Under the pieces are notes generated by a model that was not told the DNA's origin, did not search any database, and saw nothing but the letters and a program-made list of their open reading frames with translations. A DNA stretch of 64,000 nucleotides from Solibacteraceae bacterium (GTDB lineage: Bacteria; Acidobacteriota; Terriglobia; Bryobacterales; Bryobacteraceae). This document shows, piece by piece, positions 37,690 to 46,581 of the stretch. The position numbers and the translations under genes are program-made. Every line of letters begins with the position of its first letter. Position 1 is the stretch's first letter. The stretch spans positions 62,001 to 126,000 of the forward strand of contig JALSRK010000053.1 in assembly GCA_026984795.1 (NCBI GenBank), given 5' to 3'.

Positions 37690-37796
37690 AGACGGCCGGG
37701 CTCGGCTGGAGAGCCGCTGGGGAGATGCGATAACTCCTTGACCGTCTGATACTTAGATTGCTGCTTGCGGCTCCGCTCCGGACCGTTTCCGGGGAA

Positions 37797-37826
37797 TTGA
37801 CCATGCCTCGGACGGTTTGGTATCAT
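37797..37826 (+). promoter_or_regulatory. Promoter of the initiator tRNA gene
   Basis: TTGACC (37797-37802) and TATCAT (37821-37826), separated by 18 bp, lie just before the tRNA. The predicted start point falls at or within a few bases of the tRNA first nucleotide, implying almost no 5' leader for RNase P. Confidence 0.6.
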
Positions 37827-37831
37827 TGAGT

Positions 37832-37908
<77 letters not shown>

Positions 37909-38089
37909 ACCTTTTTCTTCTTTCCACCCGCTCACGGTTTCACAACTTCGAGCTGTCCCCGGACCTTACCGTCTTTCCGGCTGACGAGCACGCCCAATCC
38001 GCCCGCTGCGGCGCGTACACTGATAGGTCTGCGTTGCGGCCGGCCGGGGACTGGCCCGCGCGACCGCCTATCGATCGCCCTTGACCTCG

Positions 38090-38818
38090 ATGCCTGACTT
38101 CGAGACATGGCAGTGGCTTGCCGGCGCCGCCTGCGCTTTCGCCATCGGCGTGGCCAAGTCCGGCGTCCCCGGCGTGGCCATCTGGGCCGTGCCGGTAATG
38201 GTGCTCACCGTGGGCGACGCCCGTCTGGCCGCCGGCTGGCTGCTGCCCATCCTCTGTGTGGGCGACCTCTTCGCCGTGAGCTTTTGGCGCCGCCACGCCG
38301 ACTTCGGCCAGTTGCTGCGCCTCATGCCCTGGGTCGTGGCCGGAATGGCCGGCGGGGCGGCGGCGCTGCTGCTCGACGAGCAGGTGCTCCGCAAGATCGT
38401 CGGGGCGATCATCTTCGCCATGCTGGCGCTTCATGTCAGGCTGCGGACCCGGCCGGAAGCCGCCCAAGGCGTCGTCCACCCTTCGCCTTACGGCGTCACC
38501 GCCGGCTTCGCCACCACGGTGGCCAACGCCGCCGGACCGGCGATGAACCTTTATCTACTGGGCATGCGGCTCCCAAAGCAGGCTTTCCTGGGGACCGCCG
38601 CCGTCTTCTACCTGGTGATCAACCTCACCAAGATCCCCATCTACCATTGGCACGGGCTGTTCAGCCGCGAGTCGCTGGCCTTCGACCTTGTGCTGGCGCC
38701 GGCGGCGGCCGCCGGTTCGCTGGCCGGCCGCTGGGCAGTGGAGCGGATTCCGCAGCGGCTCTTCGACGCCGTCGTCCTGACGTTCACCGCGGTGGCGACG
38801 CTGCTGCTGTTCCGGTGA
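38090..38818 (+). CDS. TauE/SafE-family permease
   Basis: Protein of 242 residues with about seven to eight membrane segments. It starts FETWQWLAGAACAFAIGVAKSG, the TauE/SafE opening, and its second half repeats the pattern (YGVTAGFATTVANAAGPAMN). The family exports or imports small sulfonates, sulfite or related anions; the substrate is not determined here. ATG 38090 is preferred to the TTG three codons upstream. No sulfur-metabolism gene is adjacent. Confidence 0.85.
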   Translation: MPDFETWQWLAGAACAFAIGVAKSGVPGVAIWAVPVMVLTVGDARLAAGWLLPILCVGDLFAVSFWRRHADFGQLLRLMPWVVAGMAGGAAALLLDEQVLRKIVGAIIFAMLALHVRLRTRPEAAQGVVHPSPYGVTAGFATTVANAAGPAMNLYLLGMRLPKQAFLGTAAVFYLVINLTKIPIYHWHGLFSRESLAFDLVLAPAAAAGSLAGRWAVERIPQRLFDAVVLTFTAVATLLLFR

Positions 38819-38903
38819 GGGTTCCGTCTTCGGACCCCGGCCGGTCCGCAGCGGACGCGATAGAATGATCGCCAGCCGCAGCCGCGGCGCCAGGGAGGAC
38901 GAC

Positions 38904-40571
38904 ATGGATTGGGACCGCCGCGAGTTCCTCGCCGGATTCCTCGCGGGCGGCGGCCTCGTCCGCCGGGCCGACGGACAGCGGGACGGCGCCGTCGTCTACC
39001 GGATCGTGGATGAGGCCACCGGGCGGCCGGTTCCGGCGCGCATCCGTTTGACGGACCCCGCCGGGGCCGACCTCGTTCCGCTGGGCCACCCCGAAGAGCT
39101 GGCGCCGGAGGCCCACGAAGGGGACGTCCGGTTCCAGTCGCGCCGTTACTGTTACGTGGACGGCGAGTTCCGGCTGCCGCGCGGCCATCCGCCTTTGCGC
39201 TGCCGCGTGCTGCGCGGCTTCGAGTACGAGATCCACGAAGGCGCGCTCGAACCGGCGGCGGCTCGTGACGGCGCGGCTGAGATCCGGCTCCGCCGCTGGA
39301 CCTCGCTCGCCAGCCGGGGCTGGTACTCCGGCGACATCCACATCCACCACATCGCGCCCCGGACGTGCCGGCTGGAGATGGACGCCGAGGATCTGAACGT
39401 CGCCAACATTCTTACTTCCGACTTCACCACGGACCAGGACCGCTTCCGCGGGGCGCCCGACCCCGTCTCCTCCGGCGACCGCCTCGTCTACGTCAACCAG
39501 GAATTCCGCAACCACGAACTCGGCCACCTGTGCCTGCTGAATCTGAAACGGCTCGTCGAGCCGGTCAAGACGGTTCAGCCGTTCCATTACCCCCTCCACC
39601 TGCGGGTCTGTGACGAGGTCCACGCCCAGGGCGGCTACGTCTCCTGGGCCCACTTCCCGAGCTGGCCGGGGGTGGAGAACCCTCTCGACGTGGCCATGGA
39701 GAAGCTCGACGGCCTCGAGATCTTGTGCGTGCTCGAGCCCCGGGCCTTTCCCATCTTCATGCGGCAGATCGTGCCGGAGGTCGAGTCCAACGACGGCCTG
39801 CGGCTCTGGTACCGCTACCTGAACTGCGGGTTCCGCCTCACCGCCACCGCCGGCACGGACAAGATGACCACGTTCGTCACCGTCGGCGCCAACCGCGTCT
39901 ACGCCCGCCTCGACGGCGATTTCAACTACGAGAACTGGACCCGCGCCCTGCGGGCCGGGCGGACGTTCATCACCAACAGCCCCATCCTCTTCTTGGAAGT
40001 CAACGGGGCCGAGCCGGGAGCCACCATTGAGCTCGATTCGGCCCGCGGCCGGGTCGTCCGCATCCGCGCCACGGCGGAATCGCAGCTCCCTTACCACCGC
40101 CTGGAGATCGTCGCCAACGGCCGGGTGATCGCCGAAGCGTCGCCTTCCGGCCCGCGGCATCGCGCCGCCATCGAGATCGAGCACCCGGTGAGCGAGAGCT
40201 GCTGGGTCGCCGCCCGGGCCCTCGAAGACCTCGGCCGCTACCGCGCCGCCGGGCTCGACTTCAACACCGTCCACATCGCCGAGGGCACGCTGCTGAGCAA
40301 CTACTACGGCACGCGCCGCCCCGAGACCGTCTTCGCCCACACCTCGCCGGTCTACGTCCTGCTGGACGGCGCGCCGATCCGGAGCTGGGAGGACGCCGAG
40401 TACTACGTCCGCTACATGGACCGCACGATCCGGTGGCTGGAGACCGAGGCGAAGTTCGCCCGCCCGGCCGACAAACGGACCACCCTGGAGCGGTTCCGCG
40501 CCGGCCGCGCCGTCTATGAGCGGCGGGCGCGCGAGGCCCGCGAACGGCAGCGGGCGCAGGCCCGGCGGTGA
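38904..40571 (+). CDS. Exported CehA/McbA-family metallohydrolase (PHP-like)
   Basis: Protein of 555 residues from ATG 38904, with an AGGGAGGA Shine-Dalgarno. A Tat-like leader (DRREFLAGFLAGGG) opens it. A beta-rich N-terminal region (VVYRIVDEATGRPVPARIRL) precedes the PHP-type catalytic domain, which begins at GWYSGDIHIHH and continues with TSDFTTDQD, VSWAHFPSWPG and TATAGTDKM; the His and Asp residues there are the likely metal ligands. CehA and McbA hydrolyse carbamates, but the family is wide and the substrate here is unknown. Confidence 0.83.
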   Translation: MDWDRREFLAGFLAGGGLVRRADGQRDGAVVYRIVDEATGRPVPARIRLTDPAGADLVPLGHPEELAPEAHEGDVRFQSRRYCYVDGEFRLPRGHPPLRCRVLRGFEYEIHEGALEPAAARDGAAEIRLRRWTSLASRGWYSGDIHIHHIAPRTCRLEMDAEDLNVANILTSDFTTDQDRFRGAPDPVSSGDRLVYVNQEFRNHELGHLCLLNLKRLVEPVKTVQPFHYPLHLRVCDEVHAQGGYVSWAHFPSWPGVENPLDVAMEKLDGLEILCVLEPRAFPIFMRQIVPEVESNDGLRLWYRYLNCGFRLTATAGTDKMTTFVTVGANRVYARLDGDFNYENWTRALRAGRTFITNSPILFLEVNGAEPGATIELDSARGRVVRIRATAESQLPYHRLEIVANGRVIAEASPSGPRHRAAIEIEHPVSESCWVAARALEDLGRYRAAGLDFNTVHIAEGTLLSNYYGTRRPETVFAHTSPVYVLLDGAPIRSWEDAEYYVRYMDRTIRWLETEAKFARPADKRTTLERFRAGRAVYERRAREARERQRAQARR

Positions 40572-40592
40572 GGCCGCCCGCCCGGAGCCACG

Positions 40593-42353
40593 CTACCTGG
40601 CGCCGGATAGCCGCTCGACGTAGACGTAGTAGGCCCCGGAGATCTCCCGGCCGTCTTCGTCGTAGAACCAGGTCTGCATGGTGGTGCGGCCGTAACGGAG
40701 GTTCATGGTGAAGACGGCCTCGCGGTCCTCCGGACCCACCGGTTTGCGCATCACGCGGCCACCCACGCGGAGCCCTGCCTCGGCGATGGGCAGCGCCACG
40801 CCGGGCGGGTAGTCGCCGTCCTCGCCGTCGTGAGCGGGCACGCCCGCGCGCATCGGGACGTCCACCTCTTTCGGCCAGCGCCGCAAGGTGAACCGGTAGC
40901 GGCCGTTCCGCTCGATCAGGATGTGCCACACACCGTTCCGGCGCACGCCGCGGCGGACCTGCAAGCCCTGGTCGAAGAAGACGTCGGCCCACTCGCAGGG
41001 CGAGACGAGTACCGGATTCTCGGCGTCCGAGCCGATGTGCACCGGAAGGAACGTGTCCAGGCGCGGCTCCACCTGCCGCCACCATTCTTCGTAATGGGCG
41101 CGCATGCGGGCGGCGATCTCCGGATGCTCGGTGATGACGTTGCGCTGCTGGGCGGGGTCGTCGGCGATGTTATACAGCTCGGTGAGCCGCAGCAGGCGCC
41201 ACTTCTTCCACAGCACCGCGGCGTCGCTCCACTCGGGACGCCCCACGTTCATGCGGCTGAACTGGACGACGAGCATGCGGTCCGGCAGGTGGTCTGCTTC
41301 GCCGCGGAGCAGCGGCGCCAGGCTCGTCCCGTCGAAGCGCACGCCCGGCGGAGTCTCGAGGCCGCAGAGTTCGATGAGGGTGGGCAGGATGTCCTGCACT
41401 TCGGTGAGCTCATCGATGTCCCGGCCGCCCTCCAGGCCGCCGCCCGGCCAGCGCAGGAAGAATGGCACCCGGTGGCCGCCCTCCCAGAGGGTGATCTTCC
41501 GGCCGCGCATGCCGGCGTTGTAGAAGGAGACGCCGACGGTGCCGCCGTTGTCGGTCATGAAGATCAGGATCGTGTCCTCGCGCAGGCCGGTCTCGCGGAG
41601 CATCTCCTCCAAGCGGCCCACGTTCTCGTCGATGTTGGCGATCATGCCGAAGTAGCTGGCCAGGTTCGCCGGCAGGTTCCGGTAGCGATCCCGGTAACGC
41701 TCGGAGACGAACCACGGCCAGTGGGCAGCATTCAGGGGAAGATAGACGAAGAAGCGCTCGCCGGCGGCGTGGCGGGCGCGGATCCAGCGCATGGCCTCGC
41801 GGAAGAAGACGTCGGTGCAATAGCCTTCATAGCGCTGCGGGCGGCCGTTATGGCGGTAGACGTCGTTGAAATAGTCGTTGTTCCAGTGGTCCGGGGCCGA
41901 GCCGATGTGGGAGGAAGGGAACCAGACGGTCTCCTCGAAACCGCGGTCCTGAGGGCGATAGGGATAATTGTCGCCGAGGTGCCACTTGCCGAACATGGCG
42001 GTGCGGTAGCCGGAGGCCAAGAAGATCTCGGCCATGGTGGGGATGTCGCGCCGCAGCAAGGTGCGCCCGCTGGAGACGTTCATGGCCATCGAGGCGAGAG
42101 TGTCGCGGCCGGTCATCAGTTGAGCCCGCGTCGGGGTGCACATCGGCGAGACATGGAAATCGGTGAAGCGGATGCTCTCGTCGTGCAAGCGGTCCAGATT
42201 CGGGGTCTTCAGGGCGGGATTGCCGTGGGCGGAGAGATCGCCGTAACCCTGATCGTCGGTGAGGATGAGAATCACGTTGGGCTGCTTCGCCGCCAGTGGT
42301 GTGACGAAGAGCACGGCGGCGAGAAGACGGGCGAGAATGTGGGGGCGTCGCAT
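40593..42353 (-). CDS. Secreted arylsulfatase-type sulfatase
   Basis: Protein of 586 residues from ATG 42353, which starts a Sec signal peptide (HILARLLAAVLFVTPLAA) and is preceded by GAGGGAC; the open frame upstream is not coding-like. Signature: C72-T-P-T-R-A-Q-L-M-T-G, with Cys72 to become formylglycine. Metal ligands are in LTDDQGYGDL and FMTDNGGT. A C-terminal extension of ~140 residues (RFTLRRWPKEVDVPMRAG) is a beta-sandwich-like domain found in some arylsulfatases. Different leader type (Sec) from the other sulfatase in the window. Confidence 0.93.
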   Translation of the reverse strand: MRRPHILARLLAAVLFVTPLAAKQPNVILILTDDQGYGDLSAHGNPALKTPNLDRLHDESIRFTDFHVSPMCTPTRAQLMTGRDTLASMAMNVSSGRTLLRRDIPTMAEIFLASGYRTAMFGKWHLGDNYPYRPQDRGFEETVWFPSSHIGSAPDHWNNDYFNDVYRHNGRPQRYEGYCTDVFFREAMRWIRARHAAGERFFVYLPLNAAHWPWFVSERYRDRYRNLPANLASYFGMIANIDENVGRLEEMLRETGLREDTILIFMTDNGGTVGVSFYNAGMRGRKITLWEGGHRVPFFLRWPGGGLEGGRDIDELTEVQDILPTLIELCGLETPPGVRFDGTSLAPLLRGEADHLPDRMLVVQFSRMNVGRPEWSDAAVLWKKWRLLRLTELYNIADDPAQQRNVITEHPEIAARMRAHYEEWWRQVEPRLDTFLPVHIGSDAENPVLVSPCEWADVFFDQGLQVRRGVRRNGVWHILIERNGRYRFTLRRWPKEVDVPMRAGVPAHDGEDGDYPPGVALPIAEAGLRVGGRVMRKPVGPEDREAVFTMNLRYGRTTMQTWFYDEDGREISGAYYVYVERLSGAR

Positions 42354-43442
42354 GTCCCTCCTTCTATCACAGAGAGCGGTGCTTGTAGAGCCGAGCGGGC
42401 ATGGAGCCGGAGGCGGAAGCGCTGGAGTTGGGAGCCATCGGGAGCGACGGCGGGAGGGCTGGTCCGGGGTGCGGCGTGACGCGTGGCGCCTTTTTTCCTC
42501 GAAAAGATTGAAACGAGGAACTGGGTTATCTATCAATCGATTAGCGGGACGTGTGACGCGTCGGGGGAGGTTCCGTATCCGCTGGCACAAGCGGTAGGAC
42601 ACGTGAAGAAACGGCGAAGATTGGGCCTCGATTCCTCGGGGGGCAGCCCTCGCCGCAGCTTCCCCCGGCAGGCCCGGGCGTGGACTCTCTCGAGCCGCGC
42701 AAACGACGCCCGGCTGGCGATCCACCCGCTGGCAGCGCGCCCGGGGCGCGTGCCGGCGGGCAGCCGAAGACGGGCGCATCCGGAATTGTGAAACACGTCG
42801 GGCGGGCATCGTTCCCCCGTAGCGTTTCTAGCACGGCGACCGCGGAGAGCGGTCCCGGGTGGGAGCGAACTCGTTTGGATGGAAGGGATTGGGCGGCGGC
42901 ATTGCGATGGGACTGGAGAAGGTTTGGGGCAAGTGCGGGCGTCGCGGTTCAGCCACGCCGCCCGGTCGTGCTCCCGATCAGCGCGGGGCCGGCGGCCCCC
43001 TGCCGGGCCACCGTCGAAGCGCTTGCGGTGTTCCAGATTCCGAAGCGGTTGGGGGGCGTGGAACGGCGCCGATTCGGGGATTACAGAAAGAAGGCGGCGA
43101 GCCTCGATGGAGGCGGCGGCAAGAGCTTTTCTGCTGTCTGCAGCAAGCCGGGCGAAATCTATCCGCTCCCGGAAACCTCGGCCGGTAGCCGGGAACGGTC
43201 CGCTGCGCGGCCGCGCCGGAGGCGCTCTCCCCCCCTGGCGTTTCTGAGACGCGCCGAGATTGTCGAGGGCGAACCGAGACTGCCGCTCGACGCGAGGAAG
43301 CTGACCGGGGCCGGAGAGGATATCCGGCTGCCGGCCACCGGGGCGCTTCTGTTGCACGTTCGATAGAGAGATCGCAAACGACGGCGTTGGGCTCGTGCCG
43401 CCGGTATGGACAAGCGAAAAGGTTATAATCTGGACGCCGTCA
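42354..43442. other. 1.1-kb region without a recognisable gene
   Basis: Several open frames cross this gap on both strands (the longest 42533-43603 minus and 42680-43366 plus), but they translate to Arg/Pro/Gly-rich sequence with no family resemblance. A lower-GC patch at ~42490-42545 contains the inverted repeat TTCCTCG/CGAGGAA. It may hold promoters for the divergent genes or an eroded gene that I cannot identify. Confidence 0.5.
43424..43429 (+). promoter_or_regulatory. Perfect -10 hexamer of the 43443 gene
   Basis: A consensus TATAAT lies 13 bp before the ATG. No convincing -35 sits 16-18 bp upstream. Initiation ~7 bp downstream would leave a leader of only about 7 nt and no room for a Shine-Dalgarno, consistent with the absence of one. 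Confidence 0.45.
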
Positions 43443-46064
43443 ATGAAGCGGAGGGAGTTTCTACGCTTGGCCCCGGCGCTCGGGGTGGCTTCCCGAGAGG
43501 CGCCTGTCCTGCGGGCCGAGGTGTCGAATCTGGAGCCGATTCCCGAGCGGCACTTTCCCAGCCGTTTGTACGAGTTCGTCTGGCGGAATTGGGAGCTGGC
43601 CAACTTGGACCGTATGGCGGAGACGGTCGGGGCTGCGCCAGGCCGATTGCAGGAACTCGGCGCCGAGCTGGGACTGCCCCCGAAACCGAAGCTCGGCGAA
43701 GAGCGGTTGCGGCGCCTCTATATCACCGTCATCCGCCAGAATTGGCACCTGCTGCCCAACGACCAGATCCAGACTTTGCTCGGGTGGGATGCAGACCGTT
43801 TTGCTTTCATCCTCAAAGAGGACGACTTCCTCGATCAGAAGCTCGGCTCGAAGCCTGACTGCAAGCGGCTCGTCTACCGGCGGCCGACGGCGGAGGAGCG
43901 GCGGGCTGCAGCCGGGATCAAGCGCGAAATCCACAGCACCTTCGGCGAGGCGTGGAAGGAGGCGGGCGAGGCGCCGTTCGAGTTTGTCGAGCAATTGAGC
44001 ACATCACGCTACCCATTGCTCCGCGACCCTTCCGCTAGCGTGGGTCCGGGCGAGATCGACATCAGCTCCGGCTGGGCGGTGACGGCGTCTCGTCACCCGG
44101 AAGTAAAGGCCGCAGCGGAGCGGCTGCGCCGTTACCTGGCCGAGGCGATGAGGGTGCGGTTGGAGCTGCCCACGACAGCGGGTTTGCGCCGTGTCATCCG
44201 GTTGGAAGCTACGGGCTCCGCCGGCAAGAGCCCCGGTTTCCGGATCGAAGCGGGTCCCGCCCAGGTGCGGTTGGTATCGTCCGAGCCCGAAGGCGTAGTG
44301 CGGGCGGCCTATTGGCTTCAGGAACTGCTGGAGGCCCGGGGCGGTCCGTTCTTGCCCGCGGGGACGTTCGAACGGGGGGAGGTGTGGAATCCGCGTTACG
44401 TCTACCCGTTCTTCGCCCTCTATGGGGACCCGTTGTACGAGCCGGAGGTGGATCCGCTCCCCGAAGGGTACCTGGACAAGCTCGCCCGCGTAGGGATCAA
44501 CGGAGTTTGGATCCAGGCGGTGCTGAACACGCTGGCGCCGTCGGCGGAGTTTCCGGAGTTCGGCGAAGGCTGGCAGACGCGGCTGCACAACCTGAACGCC
44601 CTGGTCGAGCGGGCGGCGCGCTGCGGGATCGGGATCTACCTCTACTTGAATGAACCGCGCGCGATGAAAGCGGACTTTTTCCGGAGACACCCGGACGTGC
44701 GCGGCTCCTCTTACCGCGGCCTGTGGGCGATGTGCACCAGCGTGCGGAAAGTCCGTGACTGGATCGCCGGCAGCCTGGAGCACGTGGCGCGGGAGGTTCC
44801 CGGGATCGGGGGCTTCTTCACCATCTCGATGTCGGAGAACCACACCAACTGCTTCTCGCACGGCGGCGCCTGGGGCGCGGGGGCGCCAAGTGCGGGCGAC
44901 TGCCCGCGGTGTGCAAGGCGCAAGAGCTGGGAGGTGCTGGCGGAACTGCTAAACACGATGCGGGATGGCATCCGCCGGTCCAGCCGGACAGCGCGGATTC
45001 TGCATTGGGACTGGGGATGGGGCGATGCCCTGGCTAAAGAACTGGTCCCTCGTCTCTCCAAAGACGTGTTCCTGCTCAGCGTGAGTGAATGGGGGGCGCC
45101 GGTCGACCGCGGATTCCCAACTCGTGTCCGGGAGTACTCGATCTCTGTCGTGGGGCCAGGGCCCCGGGCGCAGCGCAACTGGGAGCGCGCCCGGAAAGCA
45201 GGGCTCGAGGCGGCCGCGAAGGTGCAGTTCAACAACACCTGGGAGATCGCCGCCGTCCCCTACATTCCCGTGCCGCACTTAATTGTCGAGCATTGCCGAA
45301 ACTTGTCGCGGCGGGACCTTTCGGCTCTCATGGCTTCGTGGACGCTCGGCGGCTATCCGTCGCCGAACCTGGCGGCGGCCCAAGCCTATTATTGGAAACC
45401 CGCCGCCGATCCCGAAGAGATCTTGCTCGAAGTGGCGGCGGCGCGTTGCGGAGCAGCGGGAGCCGAGCGGCTGGTCAAAGCGTGGAGCCGTTTCAGTCGC
45501 GCCTTCCAGGAGTTTCCCTACGGGGTGAACCTGTATCTGATTCCTACCCATCACGGGCCGGCGAACCTGCTCCGCCTGGAGGAACTGCGGCAGCCGCCCT
45601 CGATGATCCTGTTTCCGCAGGACGCCTGGCGGAAGTGGGCGGCCGACTACCCTCCGGAAGTGGTCGAGGGGCAGTTCAGGAGGTTGGCGGCGCTTTGGGC
45701 CGGGGGACTGCCGCTCGTGGAACATGTACTGGCGGAGGCGCCCTCCGTGCGCCGCGAAATGCTCGAGCTGGATCTGGCGGTGGCTCAGACGTGCTGGAGA
45801 CATTTCCGGAGCGTGGCCAACCAGGTGGAGTTCTACCGGCTTCGCGAACGTCTGAAACAAGGTCCGGACGAGACGGTGATCCGCCGGATGCAGGAGATCG
45901 CCCGTGACGAGATCCGGCTGGCGCGGGACCAGTTTCTTACCGCGCGCCGCCACTCGGTGATCGCCTACGAAGCCTCGAACCACTATTTCTACCGGCCGCT
46001 GGATCTGGCCGAAAAAGTGTTGAACGCCAGGCGGATCATCGCCGAGCTGGACCAGCTTCTGTGA
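43443..46064 (+). CDS. Exported glycosidase-like protein (GH20 domain-2 plus TIM barrel), family not identified
   Basis: Protein of 873 residues with a Tat-like leader (MKRREFLRLAPALG). Residues ~195-310 look like the alpha/beta domain that precedes GH20 and GH67 barrels (EVKAAAERLRRYLAEAM, FRIEAGPAQVRLVSSE, GVVRAAYWLQELL). A TIM-barrel-like region follows (YVYPFFALYGDP, GINGVWIQAVLNTL, GIGIYLYLNEPRAM, ILHWDWGWGD), with a CPRC pair around residue 490. The last ~200 residues are helical. A role in polysaccharide breakdown is likely. I cannot name the glycoside hydrolase family or the catalytic residues. Confidence 0.7.
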   Translation: MKRREFLRLAPALGVASREAPVLRAEVSNLEPIPERHFPSRLYEFVWRNWELANLDRMAETVGAAPGRLQELGAELGLPPKPKLGEERLRRLYITVIRQNWHLLPNDQIQTLLGWDADRFAFILKEDDFLDQKLGSKPDCKRLVYRRPTAEERRAAAGIKREIHSTFGEAWKEAGEAPFEFVEQLSTSRYPLLRDPSASVGPGEIDISSGWAVTASRHPEVKAAAERLRRYLAEAMRVRLELPTTAGLRRVIRLEATGSAGKSPGFRIEAGPAQVRLVSSEPEGVVRAAYWLQELLEARGGPFLPAGTFERGEVWNPRYVYPFFALYGDPLYEPEVDPLPEGYLDKLARVGINGVWIQAVLNTLAPSAEFPEFGEGWQTRLHNLNALVERAARCGIGIYLYLNEPRAMKADFFRRHPDVRGSSYRGLWAMCTSVRKVRDWIAGSLEHVAREVPGIGGFFTISMSENHTNCFSHGGAWGAGAPSAGDCPRCARRKSWEVLAELLNTMRDGIRRSSRTARILHWDWGWGDALAKELVPRLSKDVFLLSVSEWGAPVDRGFPTRVREYSISVVGPGPRAQRNWERARKAGLEAAAKVQFNNTWEIAAVPYIPVPHLIVEHCRNLSRRDLSALMASWTLGGYPSPNLAAAQAYYWKPAADPEEILLEVAAARCGAAGAERLVKAWSRFSRAFQEFPYGVNLYLIPTHHGPANLLRLEELRQPPSMILFPQDAWRKWAADYPPEVVEGQFRRLAALWAGGLPLVEHVLAEAPSVRREMLELDLAVAQTCWRHFRSVANQVEFYRLRERLKQGPDETVIRRMQEIARDEIRLARDQFLTARRHSVIAYEASNHYFYRPLDLAEKVLNARRIIAELDQLL

Positions 46065-46097
46065 AGCGGGCGAAGAACCAGATGGGCAGGGCGGCCG

Positions 46098-46489
46098 GTC
46101 GCGGATTCCGCCGAGGAATCTGATGTTGGGCGGCGGCTCGGGTGAAGCTTTTGGGGCTTTCTTTCTCCAGGAACCCATTCATCCCGCGGACGGCGAGGAA
46201 GGCGCGAAAGCGATGGTGACGAGGCCGATCCCCGTGTTCCGCTACCGTCCGTAATGGACTCTCACTGCCGTCGCGCGTGGCTCGGCGGCCACGGTGTCGA
46301 GGGCTTCTCCCTTGAGCGCGAAAGACAGAGGCGTAAACCAACGCCGCCGATGAGCAGGCCGGCGGGCGGCACGGGCATGTCCTTGACGGACGAGTGGACC
46401 ATTTTGCCGAAGGCGGCGGCGCCGCCGCCGACGCCCATGTCGATGACCTCGCCGCGCGAGGCGAACTCTTTGAATCCTTCCAGCGCAGT
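46098..46489 (-). pseudogene. mscL: Decayed large-conductance mechanosensitive channel gene
   Basis: Read leftward from 46489, one frame gives [18 protein letters not shown], then [11 protein letters not shown] and [10 protein letters not shown], which is the MscL N-terminus, first helix and GLLIGGxDF loop. Near 46336-46340 one base is missing and the next frame continues [19 protein letters not shown] and VHYG. A TAG stop (46242-46244) sits where MscL has Phe-Leu (YGRFLNT); IGLVTIAFA follows, then another shift to FLAVRGMNGFLEKES (second helix), and a further shift to IRFLGGIRD, resembling the C-terminal EIRDLL. The ATG is also lost. At least three frameshifts and one stop make it non-functional. 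It lies between two intact genes. Confidence 0.85.
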
Positions 46490-46581
46490 AGGACCCGCCG
46501 ATCAGGACAGGCGGTATGATAGCGGATCAGCCGGCGGGCGCCGGACGGTACAACGGCGTTGGGGCTGGCGGGAGGCGTTCC

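Noticed and set aside
42533-43603. 356-codon minus-strand frame and 228-codon plus-strand frame in the 42.5-43.4 kb gap
   Set aside because: Composition is typical of non-coding high-GC DNA, the frames overlap each other and the next gene, and neither has a ribosome site or family match.
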